From IMG/VR virus record IMGVR_UViG_3300043434_000753, positions 1 to 23,622 of that record: a DNA stretch of 23,622 nt. One strand, given 5' to 3'. The notes below the pieces were generated by a model. That model had not been told where the DNA came from. It saw only the letters and a list, made by a program, of their open reading frames with translations, and made no database searches. Position numbers and translations under genes: made by a program. Positions 6,004 to 12,429 of this stretch are shown here, piece after piece (the stretch's first letter is position 1; every line of letters starts with the position of its first letter). Source of the stretch: a virus.

Positions 6004-6562
6004 TTTTGTATCGCCTCCGGAGATTGTTGGGGTAACCTCCGCTTTCTTCGGCGGCCGTATCGATTTAGACCCAGCTTCCAGCAAATTCGCCAACACGCTT
6101 ATCAACGCGGATCGCTACTTTACTGCAGACGATAACGGATTAAGACAAACCTGGAAAGCTAAGAACATCTACTTGTACCCTCCCAGGGATTCGCTCACCT
6201 ATGACGAGCAACCCCCGGATACCGGAGTATTCAGGCGGAAAAAAAGGTTCGTAAAATCAGCCCAGCGAGTGTGGCTGGAAGAATGTTATCGCCAGTATGT
6301 GAGGAACAACTTCGAAGAAGCAATTGTTTTCTTGACTTCAACTGAAGTTGCTCTGATAACCACGCAAAAAATTGGCTTAGATTTTCCGATCTGTGTTTTG
6401 CGGGAAAAACCCGCACTTCATTTAGATCAGCCGGATCTACCGAAGATCTCAAACACAAGATGCTACGGTTTTATCTTATATATGCCAGAATCAACTAATC
6501 CTGATAAAAGAATCAGGGATTTTTTTGAATTCTATAGTCCTCTGGGGCGCGTATATTGCTGA
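5984..6562 (+). CDS. Phage Dam-type N6-adenine methyltransferase relative, altered catalytic motif
   Basis: The N-terminal half follows the phage Dam-like methyltransferase family. It has SPPEIVGVTSAFFGG, then IDLDPAS (residues 26-32, SAM-pocket strand) and ADRYFTADDNGLRQTW (42-57). The next position should carry the catalytic (D/N)PP(Y/W/F) motif, as in NPPY; here it reads YPPR (65-68). The rest (EEAIVFLTSTEVALITTQKI, then a strand with GFILYMP) fits the family's C-terminal half, and 192 aa is a usual length. Loss of the Asn/Asp and the aromatic residue suggests an inactive or repurposed enzyme, perhaps a DNA-binding decoy; an unusual active variant is possible. The ATG at 5984 overlaps the upstream gene by 20 bp. 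The 3' end contains a terminator-like hairpin and overlaps the convergent gene at 6513-6827 by 50 bp. Confidence 0.7.
   Translation: MPQVATDFVSPPEIVGVTSAFFGGRIDLDPASSKFANTLINADRYFTADDNGLRQTWKAKNIYLYPPRDSLTYDEQPPDTGVFRRKKRFVKSAQRVWLEECYRQYVRNNFEEAIVFLTSTEVALITTQKIGLDFPICVLREKPALHLDQPDLPKISNTRCYGFILYMPESTNPDKRIRDFFEFYSPLGRVYC
6500..6526 (+). terminator. Rho-independent terminator inside the last rightward gene
   Basis: CCTGAT (6500-6505) pairs with ATCAGG (6512-6517) over an AAAAGA loop; a GA then leads into seven T (6520-6526). The stem can be lengthened by AT pairs with one bulged G. It ends the rightward island but lies about 35 nt before the stop of the methyltransferase-like gene, so transcripts ending here would lack the last codons. 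The stop codon of the convergent leftward gene is in the same hairpin. Confidence 0.5.
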
Positions 6563-6827
6563 GGAATCGGGTTGTCCCGAAAGTATCGCTAGGACCGTAG
6601 GAATCCCTGTCCGCAAAACCTAAACCAACAGGACCTGACTTAGATTTACCCGACAAACGCTCGCGCTCTAAACGCTGACGCCTTTCGGAAGGTCCTTCCG
6701 CCCAAACTTTTCCAGCCATGCGAATAACATCACGGCTGCGATAACGATAATCGTGCTTGGCAAAAGGTGCCTCGCCGTGGAATCTAACCTTGCGTTCGTG
6801 CTGAGATTCCCTTATATCGTCAGACAT
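6513..6827 (-). CDS. Hypothetical small charged protein (104 aa)
   Basis: The ATG at 6827 overlaps the stop of the upstream 177-aa gene by 8 bp, so the two are coupled. The product is very rich in Arg, Glu, Asp and Lys: MSDDIRESQHERKVRFHGEA, then RYRSRDVIRMAGKVW and a run ending ERRQRLERERLSGKSKSG. The C-terminal part (DRDSYGPSDTFGTTRFLSNI) is polar and probably unstructured. It resembles minor virion or assembly proteins that sit beside phage internal proteins, but no family is recognised. Its last 50 nt overlap the convergent methyltransferase-like gene. It is last in the leftward lysis and virion sub-operon that begins at the muramidase gene. Confidence 0.6.
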   Translation of the reverse strand: MSDDIRESQHERKVRFHGEAPFAKHDYRYRSRDVIRMAGKVWAEGPSERRQRLERERLSGKSKSGPVGLGFADRDSYGPSDTFGTTRFLSNIRAPEDYRIQKNP

Positions 6828-7353
6828 TGTAGGTGTACAGCTGCTTCATCGACTCCACGTCGCTAGTAACCGTGGGAGGATTCGAAGCGTAAGACATAAA
6901 AGTGCTATCAAGTAAGTTATTAAAGGCGGGATCGTTAGCTATAGCTTGGAACTGAGTAATAGGAGCTGATAAAGCCGCATACAAACGAGCACTACCAGCT
7001 TGACTAGCTTTGTTGAGTCGGTCGGTGTAATCAGTCAGACTTGCCGACAGCGCACCAGCAAAACGCTTAGCGGACTGGGACGCTAGCAAGTTTGGATCGT
7101 AAGCAGATAACTGCGTACTGTATTGCTTACCGATATCGCCGATAGTTTTATAAAAATCTTCCGAAAACTGAGTAGTAGCTTCCTTCGTGCTTTGAGGCAC
7201 TAAGCTGCTTATTTTTTCTTGCTGGACGTTAGTCCGCTTACGAAGATTTTTATTTTGCCGCCGAAGTGCGCGAATGGTTTTCTTCTGGATACCACGTGCA
7301 GTATCGACAGCGGACTGGGCGCGCTCAGCGGGGCTAGGACCGAATAAACCCAT
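6820..7353 (-). CDS. Alpha-helical virion-associated protein (177 aa)
   Basis: The product starts MGLFGPSPAERAQSAVDTAR and continues with a long basic helix (KKTIRALRRQNKNLRKRTNV) and further helical Ala/Ser/Gln-rich sequence (SAKRFAGALSASLTDYTDRL). The pattern of helices with regular Ala and Leu and no Cys is typical of phage internal virion or adaptor proteins. The ATG at 7353 overlaps the stop of the muramidase gene (TAATG), which indicates coupled translation and possibly a shared particle location. No catalytic motif, signal peptide or membrane helix is seen. A role as an internal or tail-associated protein is inferred from context only. Confidence 0.6.
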   Translation of the reverse strand: MGLFGPSPAERAQSAVDTARGIQKKTIRALRRQNKNLRKRTNVQQEKISSLVPQSTKEATTQFSEDFYKTIGDIGKQYSTQLSAYDPNLLASQSAKRFAGALSASLTDYTDRLNKASQAGSARLYAALSAPITQFQAIANDPAFNNLLDSTFMSYASNPPTVTSDVESMKQLYTYNV

Positions 7354-8726
7354 TATCCGAAAGGTGCTTTGCCTTTTTTAATTCTATCAGCAACGATATC
7401 TCTTATCCGCAGGATTTCTGGACTCGCTGTTGTGCTTCCTGGATCATAGAAATCCATGGAAATATGCGGTCCGGTTGCGCGGCCAGTTGTTCCCTGAATA
7501 CCTAAAGGAGTACCGGCAGCCAGTCGCATACCGGGCTTCAGATTGGGATTCAATTGATTGAAGTGCGCAATCAGAGCATCAAACGGTTTTCCTTCAGGCG
7601 AAACGCCGCGAAGTTCTACGTAGTTCCCGTAACCACGGCCTCCGGGACCGCGATTTTGCTGATTAGATTCCCTTACAACTTTTAAAACTTGCGCATTAAA
7701 AGGCGTTGCAAACATAGCTTTATCGCCTCCCGGAAGCGCAAAATCCAACCCAGGCTCACCCGTGGCATCGACGGCAGAGGTGACAACAGCATTCGGGTAA
7801 GCGATTCCGCCTCCAGTTTGCGCGAAACCTTGCCCAGGCTTGGCTCCTGTTTGAGTGTTCACACCGACAGCCTGTGCAGATAGCCCGGTAGCTACATCAT
7901 TTAAACTTTTCTCGATTCGAGACGCTTCGGCGTTATAAGCCAGTTGCTGCTGCCTCAGATCGAGAATATTTTTAGCCAGCGTTGATGGATCCAGCCCGAT
8001 TTGCTGAGTAGACTGGACTAACTTACTAATCGACTGGGATTCGAGAACATCAGCTTCTTCTTCATATCCTGCTTCCGCTAATTCATTAGCTTGATTTTGA
8101 AGCTGCAGCGCTTCGGCTGTATTTCCTGTTGTTCCGAGACCCTGAACGGCGGACTTTAAAAGAAGACCTTTAAGCGCATTCTGCAAATCAAACTTAGGAA
8201 GTTGAATGCGCTGCGCTGCGTTAGCGGGTGCGGCTGAGTTAGGCACAGATGCAGCCGGAGTACCAGTCTGCAGGAAAGGGCGCTCCTTAGCTAAAAATTG
8301 CTGAAGCTGTCCGAAGCTTTTAACAGGTTGTCCGTAATAGCTTTTACCCTGCAGAGTTGGGAAAGATGCCCATTCCGGAGCTAACTTTGCGACAGTCTCA
8401 GGAGTGATGGGATCTCGTTGCGGATCGACCCCACGCTGCCTAATCAGTTGGAGCGCAGCTCGATCTTGAGCCTGTGGACCGAAATCACGCAACCCTAATT
8501 TCTTTGCGGCACCAGCCCAGGTCCCCGGCATGAACTGGTAGGCGCCCGCAGCTCCGCTGGTGTAACCACCGGACGTTACTGTTCCGCCTGGATGCTGAGC
8601 CAGACTCGGAATCTTACCGCCGCCGAAACGAATGTTGTACTGAGGACCTTTACCGGGCGCATAAGTCCCTTCGGCAAAACTAATGGCAGCGAGCCACTGT
8701 TTTTCTTGGGGAGTTAAAGGCGCCAC
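7353..8726 (-). CDS. Virion-associated muramidase with degenerate M23-like domain (457 aa)
   Basis: The N-terminus (residues 7-145) resembles lambda-type and GH104 muramidases. It has FAEGT with Glu19 as the likely catalytic acid, YNIRFGGGK, the signature SGAAGAYQFMPGTW (57-70) and QDRAALQLI. The centre (170-300) is helical and Gln/Ala-rich. Residues 320-430 resemble an M23 LytM-type peptidase fold (GLDFALPGG, GYGNYVELRG, GPHISMDFYDPG). However, the zinc ligands look wrong: the first His is replaced near Glu324, Asp328 is present, and the final HxH reads HIS (421-423). The peptidase is therefore probably inactive. The length and linker suggest a tail- or particle-borne wall-cleaving protein rather than a simple endolysin. 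The GTG start lies in a 17-base sequence shared with the gene at 15103-15723. The stop is coupled to the next gene as TAATG. Confidence 0.75.
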   Translation of the reverse strand: MAPLTPQEKQWLAAISFAEGTYAPGKGPQYNIRFGGGKIPSLAQHPGGTVTSGGYTSGAAGAYQFMPGTWAGAAKKLGLRDFGPQAQDRAALQLIRQRGVDPQRDPITPETVAKLAPEWASFPTLQGKSYYGQPVKSFGQLQQFLAKERPFLQTGTPAASVPNSAAPANAAQRIQLPKFDLQNALKGLLLKSAVQGLGTTGNTAEALQLQNQANELAEAGYEEEADVLESQSISKLVQSTQQIGLDPSTLAKNILDLRQQQLAYNAEASRIEKSLNDVATGLSAQAVGVNTQTGAKPGQGFAQTGGGIAYPNAVVTSAVDATGEPGLDFALPGGDKAMFATPFNAQVLKVVRESNQQNRGPGGRGYGNYVELRGVSPEGKPFDALIAHFNQLNPNLKPGMRLAAGTPLGIQGTTGRATGPHISMDFYDPGSTTASPEILRIRDIVADRIKKGKAPFG

Positions 8727-8761
8727 GATATTTGTTTGTTTTACTCAGTTTAAACGGTCCT

Positions 8762-9016
8762 TCAATCTTCCTTCAGTTCTTCGTCGTCAAACAATTTCAT
8801 GTTTGTGTCTACCGCTATCCCCACTTCAGCCATAACTGTCTTATAAGCTCGTTCCCGGCAAATCAACTTAAAAACTTTATCCCAAAGATAGTTATCTCGA
8901 TCCTTATTATGAAGTGAGTGTGCTTTTGTGCGAATCCGCGTAAGCACAAATTCGTCCTCCAGGGTCAGGCCGCAAGATAAATTCCCTGCGTTGTCGGAAT
9001 CACGCTTGGAGGCCAT
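8762..9016 (-). CDS. nblA: NblA-like phycobilisome degradation protein (84 aa)
   Basis: NblA proteins are about 60-aa adaptors that bring phycobilisomes to Clp protease in cyanobacteria; some freshwater cyanophages carry them. From residue 17 this product reads LTLEDEF, then 30 residues, then RERAYKTVM. The family as I recall it has LSLEQQF, 30 residues and REATYQELL, so the match needs no gap. The helix-turn-helix hairpin shape (acidic start, a basic middle, KVFKLICRER) also fits. The extra 16 N-terminal residues and the acidic tail (LFDDEELKED) are not typical. If correct, the host has phycobilisomes. It is leftward, between the GDPNM-type gene and the muramidase gene. No ribosome site was obvious. 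A general cyanophage small-protein family is the main alternative. Confidence 0.6.
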   Translation of the reverse strand: MASKRDSDNAGNLSCGLTLEDEFVLTRIRTKAHSLHNKDRDNYLWDKVFKLICRERAYKTVMAEVGIAVDTNMKLFDDEELKED

Positions 9017-9126
9017 GTGCCGGCTGCCGATACTAAAAGTCTAACTCCCGCCGACCTCTTATCACATTCTCTCCAAAATTAGAAGGTTTCGCTATGCGTT
9101 TAAAGTTATTTGGTGCGCTTTAAGTG

Positions 9127-9375
9127 TCACCAGGCTCTACAAGACCAATATCCAGGGGTTAGTTTGCTCTTCTTCTCGTCGCAACTGTGGCGCGACCGAA
9201 AAGCTCGACGTCGATCTGGGTCATCACTACGGTTTTCCATATTGGGATCGCCGAAGCGCACTAAACGAACGGTATCGCCTTCTTTGGCCGCCACGGAGTA
9301 TTCCTTACCGCTCTGAACATCACGTTTGGGTACATTGTAGTTTTTAAATATCTCTCCAGCTATGCGGATAGTCAC
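9127..9375 (-). CDS. Small conserved viral protein of FGDPNM/RARH/YWSCRAW type (82 aa)
   Basis: The product has a strongly recognisable pattern: FGDPNMENRSDDPDRRRAFR (41-60), then SRHSCD and TPGYWSCRAW (73-82). I recall the same string, usually FGDPNM...R..P.RR.NFRARH.C...... YW.C..W, from marine phages and large DNA viruses, alone or fused to other domains. Its function is not known to me; the Cys, His and Trp arrangement (His63, Cys65, Cys79) could bind metal. The only start in frame before the domain is GTG at 9375. It is the first leftward gene after the divergent gap 9376-9524, followed by the NblA-like gene, and has no overlap with either. Confidence is high that it is a real gene and low about its role. 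Confidence 0.75.
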   Translation of the reverse strand: MTIRIAGEIFKNYNVPKRDVQSGKEYSVAAKEGDTVRLVRFGDPNMENRSDDPDRRRAFRSRHSCDEKKSKLTPGYWSCRAW

Positions 9376-9524
9376 GGGAGCCCTGAATCTAAGAATATTT
9401 TAAAGAATACTGCGCTTTACCGATCGCAACAGAAACCTTAAGAGTACGTAAACTCCTCCACACATCGCTACGCAGAGCAGAAAAGGCCCTATAGTTTCCT
9501 CTGTAATTCATCTTCTATATCGTC
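9376..9524. promoter_or_regulatory. Divergent intergenic region between the GDPNM-type gene and the HTH/Dps pair
   Basis: This 149-bp gap drives leftward and rightward transcription. AAGAATA occurs twice, at 9391-9397 and 9403-9409, exactly 12 bp apart, in an A/T-rich patch that could bind a regulator or hold the leftward promoter. CTATAGT at 9490-9496 resembles a -10 element for the rightward HTH gene, but no -35 of good quality precedes it. No strong Shine-Dalgarno is present before 9525. Confidence 0.4.
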
Positions 9525-9791
9525 ATGCCTGACGACAAGAATCTTCTGACAATCGCAGAAACTGCTGAATTTCTGAACTGCAGCTCTGGTTTTGTGCGTA
9601 AGCGTATCGCTCTGACCGAATCCAATCAGCCTGGTGGTTGGCCCAAGCAAATCTTCGTTAACTTGCAACCTAATGGCGCTAAGTCGCTGTACCGCGTAAA
9701 CAAAAACGCACTCGAAGAGTACCTGAAGACTTCGTCTGCAGCTAAAGTAGAAACTGCAGAGCCCGCAACTGCGGCTGCTTGCTCTTTCTGA
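9525..9791 (+). CDS. Excisionase/MerR-type HTH DNA-binding protein (88 aa)
   Basis: Residues 7-28 (LLTIAETAEFLNCSSGFVRK, then RI) form the opening helix-turn-helix of the excisionase-like (HTH_17) fold. The wing follows as PKQIFVNLQPNGAKSLYRVN, and KNALEEYLKTS gives the closing helix (56-70). The Ala/Glu-rich C-terminal tail is probably disordered. With no integrase in the window, it is more likely a transcription regulator than a recombination factor. It is immediately upstream of the Dps-like gene (9 nt gap), so it may control that gene or share its transcript. The ATG at 9525 has no clear ribosome site. The dedicated pair lies inside an otherwise leftward genome, which suggests a separately regulated or acquired cassette. 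Confidence 0.7.
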   Translation: MPDDKNLLTIAETAEFLNCSSGFVRKRIALTESNQPGGWPKQIFVNLQPNGAKSLYRVNKNALEEYLKTSSAAKVETAEPATAAACSF

Positions 9792-9800
9792 TAACTAAAA

Positions 9801-10340
9801 ATGACGTTCTCCGGTTCTTTTAGTACCACGCCTGCGCCGCAAGAGGCTCTAGAGCAAGTGCTTGAAGCACCGGAATTGGAGGAAGAGGGACCCAAGGCAT
9901 CAGTCCAGGACTTGATTTCTGGACTGGTGTCTTTATCTTCTTATTTACACCAGCTTTATGTTCAGAGCCACCTTCTGCATCTGAACGTTGAAGGACCTCT
10001 GTTCCTTCCTATTCACGAATTTTTAAAAGAACAGTACGAGGCACACATTCAGCAGTTCGATCAAATTGCTGAGTTTGTCCGCACGATGGACTTCTTGATG
10101 CCGATGTGCGAGCGCGGTTTGCTCAGCGCTTACAAAGGATTCAAGCATGTCAAGTCTTACGAAACCCGCGAGGGCCTTACGATTTACTTAAAGAATCTGG
10201 AGGCTTGCGGAATGTCTTCAAAGGATCTTCAGAAGATCGCGAAGGAAGTCGACGCACCTGACATTGAGAACTACCTGGCGGAACTGGTCGGCGCCATGTT
10301 CAAAGCCTCGTGGTTCTTGAAGAGCACCCTGCGTCCTTAA
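9801..10340 (+). CDS. dps: Dps-like ferritin (DNA protection / iron oxidation), 179 aa
   Basis: Dps proteins form 12-subunit cages that oxidise Fe(II) with peroxide and shield DNA. After a 35-residue acidic leader, the four-helix bundle starts (SVQDLISGLVSLSSYLHQLY, then VQSHLLHLNVEG). The ferroxidase residues known from E. coli (His51, His63, Asp78, Glu82) align with His60, His72, Asp87 and Glu91 here, in LHLN, IHEF and FDQIAE. The usual Trp after the first His (AHWN) is Leu61, and the Asp near the second His (HEMLD) is Lys76. The last helix (DIENYLAELVGAMFKASWFL) matches the Dps C-terminal helix. The acidic leader replaces the basic tail that lets some Dps bind DNA. It ends on a TTAA that is shared tail-to-tail with the 185-aa gene. 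A cage role in oxidative stress is inferred. Confidence 0.85.
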   Translation: MTFSGSFSTTPAPQEALEQVLEAPELEEEGPKASVQDLISGLVSLSSYLHQLYVQSHLLHLNVEGPLFLPIHEFLKEQYEAHIQQFDQIAEFVRTMDFLMPMCERGLLSAYKGFKHVKSYETREGLTIYLKNLEACGMSSKDLQKIAKEVDAPDIENYLAELVGAMFKASWFLKSTLRP

Positions 10341-10894
10341 GTCAGGAGCCACGTGTCTGTCGCCCGCACGTAAAGACCGGCGGCGAAAACACCCGACGAT
10401 TGAATCTGGTAAACCAGAGTTCCTGATGGGTTTGACGCTGGGCTCGGTAGTCCACTCAAAACTACAGTTGAACTCTGGATTGCTCCAGACGCCAAAATAG
10501 CTCCAGACGCTAATGCAGCTGTACCGGCCTGGGTGGCGAACGTTGCGTTAGTGGCGGTCGTCGCCGTCGAAGCTGAGTCAGCAAAGCCTGCGCCGATTTT
10601 TTGCCAGGTTCCGCCGGTCCAAACTTTTAAATAGTAGTTTGAGGTTGAACTGTCGCTCCACAGCTCGCCGACAGAGTTACCCGCTAACCCAACTGGGCTT
10701 GAGTTTGGTGCAGTTGCGCCGTAGTGCGAAGGACCAATTTTCCTGATGGCTCCCGCTGAATCTTCGAAATACAGACCAGGGTCTGCTGCACCTACAGCGA
10801 TAGCCAATTCGCCGTTCTGAACAACACTGGTCTGAGGACGGTCGGAAGCCTGACCGGATCGCTTCAGAAGAAGGATGACTGGTGTTGAAGTCAT
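10337..10894 (-). CDS. Small tail-fibre/attachment protein (185 aa)
   Basis: The N-terminus (PVILLLKRSGQASDRPQTSV, then VQNGELAIAVGAADPGLYFE) fits the particle-binding start of phage tail fibres, often KRS......L..GELA.N.....L...D. A repeat unit GELWSDSSTSNYYLKVWTGG (about 76-95) is related to the LWFDT...W units of the 304-aa fibre at 1487-2401. The centre is an Ala/Thr/Ser run (ASTATTATNATFATQAGTAA), a likely flexible shaft, followed by ALASGAILASGA. The ATG overlaps the stop of the 510-aa gene by one base (TAATG). A fibre or spike-anchoring role is inferred. It is the last leftward gene before the Dps island, which it meets tail to tail. Confidence 0.7.
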   Translation of the reverse strand: MTSTPVILLLKRSGQASDRPQTSVVQNGELAIAVGAADPGLYFEDSAGAIRKIGPSHYGATAPNSSPVGLAGNSVGELWSDSSTSNYYLKVWTGGTWQKIGAGFADSASTATTATNATFATQAGTAALASGAILASGAIQSSTVVLSGLPSPASNPSGTLVYQIQSSGVFAAGLYVRATDTWLLT

Positions 10895-12426
10895 TAATAA
10901 ACCCCGCCGTTGATCAACGAAGGGAAACCCGCTGGTGGCACTATAACTCCATTTAGGTATTGGCCCCCATCAAAAATGTTTGTAGGTTGACTAACTAAGA
11001 CGCCGTTTTCATACCGCCCGCCGTCGTATGTGTTAACCACAAAGGATGCCGGGTCGAAGGGATTGAACTCGTCAATCGTAAACATTGCAAAGCTATTGCC
11101 TTGCAGTGTATTTGGACCAGATAAACCTCCGGCATTCAGCGTCTTCGTCATCATATTGTACATATCCGGGTACATCATGTGTGTCGGCATATCGTCTTTT
11201 GCCGGGCTGTATCGTTGCCACCAAACCAGATCTTTCTCGCGCTTCAGGAATGTGGTCTGGCGCTCTAACTCCCTCTCAAAGTATTCGCGGTAATACTCAT
11301 TAAGAGGTTCATCCGTGGGCTGAGGTAACCAGGGTCCAGTCGCAACGCCCTGGTCGTATGCTCGCTGCATATCCCACATCGATGCGTAGATGTGCTTACA
11401 CCATTTAGGTTGGTAGTAATAGAAGTTAGGGTCTGAATAAGTGGCTTCAGAAAAACTAGGAATGTTGTAAATCTGATTTATATAAATAAAACCAAAGGTT
11501 CGAGCAAAACCAGGGTTATCGGAAGACTCAACTAATCGCGGAGTACCGTCAACACCAGCGTCGTAGTAACCCGGATCAAAGTTCTGAGGGCGCGTACGCG
11601 GATACTTGCGGCGGATAGAAGCTTCGTAAAGGTTAAAGTTCTCCCGCGCAAGGAAATCTGCGCACGTACACTGAGAGCGCATCTCCGTGGTGAGATATTC
11701 ACCCACGGCTGGCGGACCTGTTGCAGGTATAGACAGAGTGTTTGCATCTACAACACTCCAGCTTGTTGTCTCTCCGTGAGACAAAAAAAGCGTGTCAAAG
11801 ATGGGGGCGTAAGAAGGATTTACCGGAACATTATTGATACCTACAGCAACAACGGTGTAGTTATTAAACCCGTATTCTTTATCAGTACCATCAGCTCTGA
11901 ATCGATTAGAAAGAACTTCGCCAGCGAAGAACGATATAGGAGCTCCGAACGTGGAGCTTAACTTAACCGCATACGTAGTGTCGTCGTAATCAACTACAGA
12001 AACAATAGAGTAACCAAAGTTAAGGAAGTTAAAAGAATCGCGGGGTCGAATGCCAACCATATGCATGCGCATATCCGTCCGCGTGGTCGGATACATGAAG
12101 CACATGCCCGGTAGGAATACACCGAGACCCGGTGTACCGGACACAAAGTATTTAAACGAATATGTAAGACCGCCGTAAGCCTGCTGAGAGTACATACTCA
12201 GCTCATAACCTCGGCGCCAGCGGACCCACAAAGAAGCGTAATCGTATTCGCTGGTTAAACTAAAGTCCTTTGTATTTAAAGCAGGACGAAAACGCCTCTT
12301 AAAAGGCAGCGGAGAATTTAACTCTTTTGTGTTATCAGAACCTTTAACAGTTTTAGGCAGCTCAATATTATTTGTCGGCTTGAATGCCCGAAAATTGAAA
12401 TCATCCGAGCCTCGTCGCCTAGACAC
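10894..12426 (-). CDS. Large virion protein with split SWIM-like Cys/His motif (510 aa)
   Basis: The start is GTG at 12426, 4 nt after the upstream stop. The first 60 residues are basic and polar, and the centre is aromatic-rich (YDYASLWVRWRRGYELSMYS). A CTC pair (Cys253, Cys255) and a later CKH (Cys343, His345; KWCKHIYASM) give C-x-C-x87-C-x-H. This matches the SWIM zinc finger pattern (C-x-C-x(6-25)-C-x-H) but with a much larger insert. Two copies of a short unit, YDGGRYENGVLVSQP (467-481) and FDGGQYLNGVIVPP (485-498), lie near the C-terminus and resemble one in the 248-aa protein. Size and position between capsid-associated and fibre genes suggest a tail or head-tail component; an enzyme function is not visible. 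Confidence 0.65.
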   Translation of the reverse strand: MSRRRGSDDFNFRAFKPTNNIELPKTVKGSDNTKELNSPLPFKRRFRPALNTKDFSLTSEYDYASLWVRWRRGYELSMYSQQAYGGLTYSFKYFVSGTPGLGVFLPGMCFMYPTTRTDMRMHMVGIRPRDSFNFLNFGYSIVSVVDYDDTTYAVKLSSTFGAPISFFAGEVLSNRFRADGTDKEYGFNNYTVVAVGINNVPVNPSYAPIFDTLFLSHGETTSWSVVDANTLSIPATGPPAVGEYLTTEMRSQCTCADFLARENFNLYEASIRRKYPRTRPQNFDPGYYDAGVDGTPRLVESSDNPGFARTFGFIYINQIYNIPSFSEATYSDPNFYYYQPKWCKHIYASMWDMQRAYDQGVATGPWLPQPTDEPLNEYYREYFERELERQTTFLKREKDLVWWQRYSPAKDDMPTHMMYPDMYNMMTKTLNAGGLSGPNTLQGNSFAMFTIDEFNPFDPASFVVNTYDGGRYENGVLVSQPTNIFDGGQYLNGVIVPPAGFPSLINGGVY

Positions 12427-12429
12427 GAT

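Noticed and set aside
9093-9122. Nine-codon rightward mini-frame with an AGAAGG-like ribosome site
   Set aside because: It would encode MRLKLFGAL followed by stop. Without a downstream rightward gene nearby it is not a convincing leader peptide.
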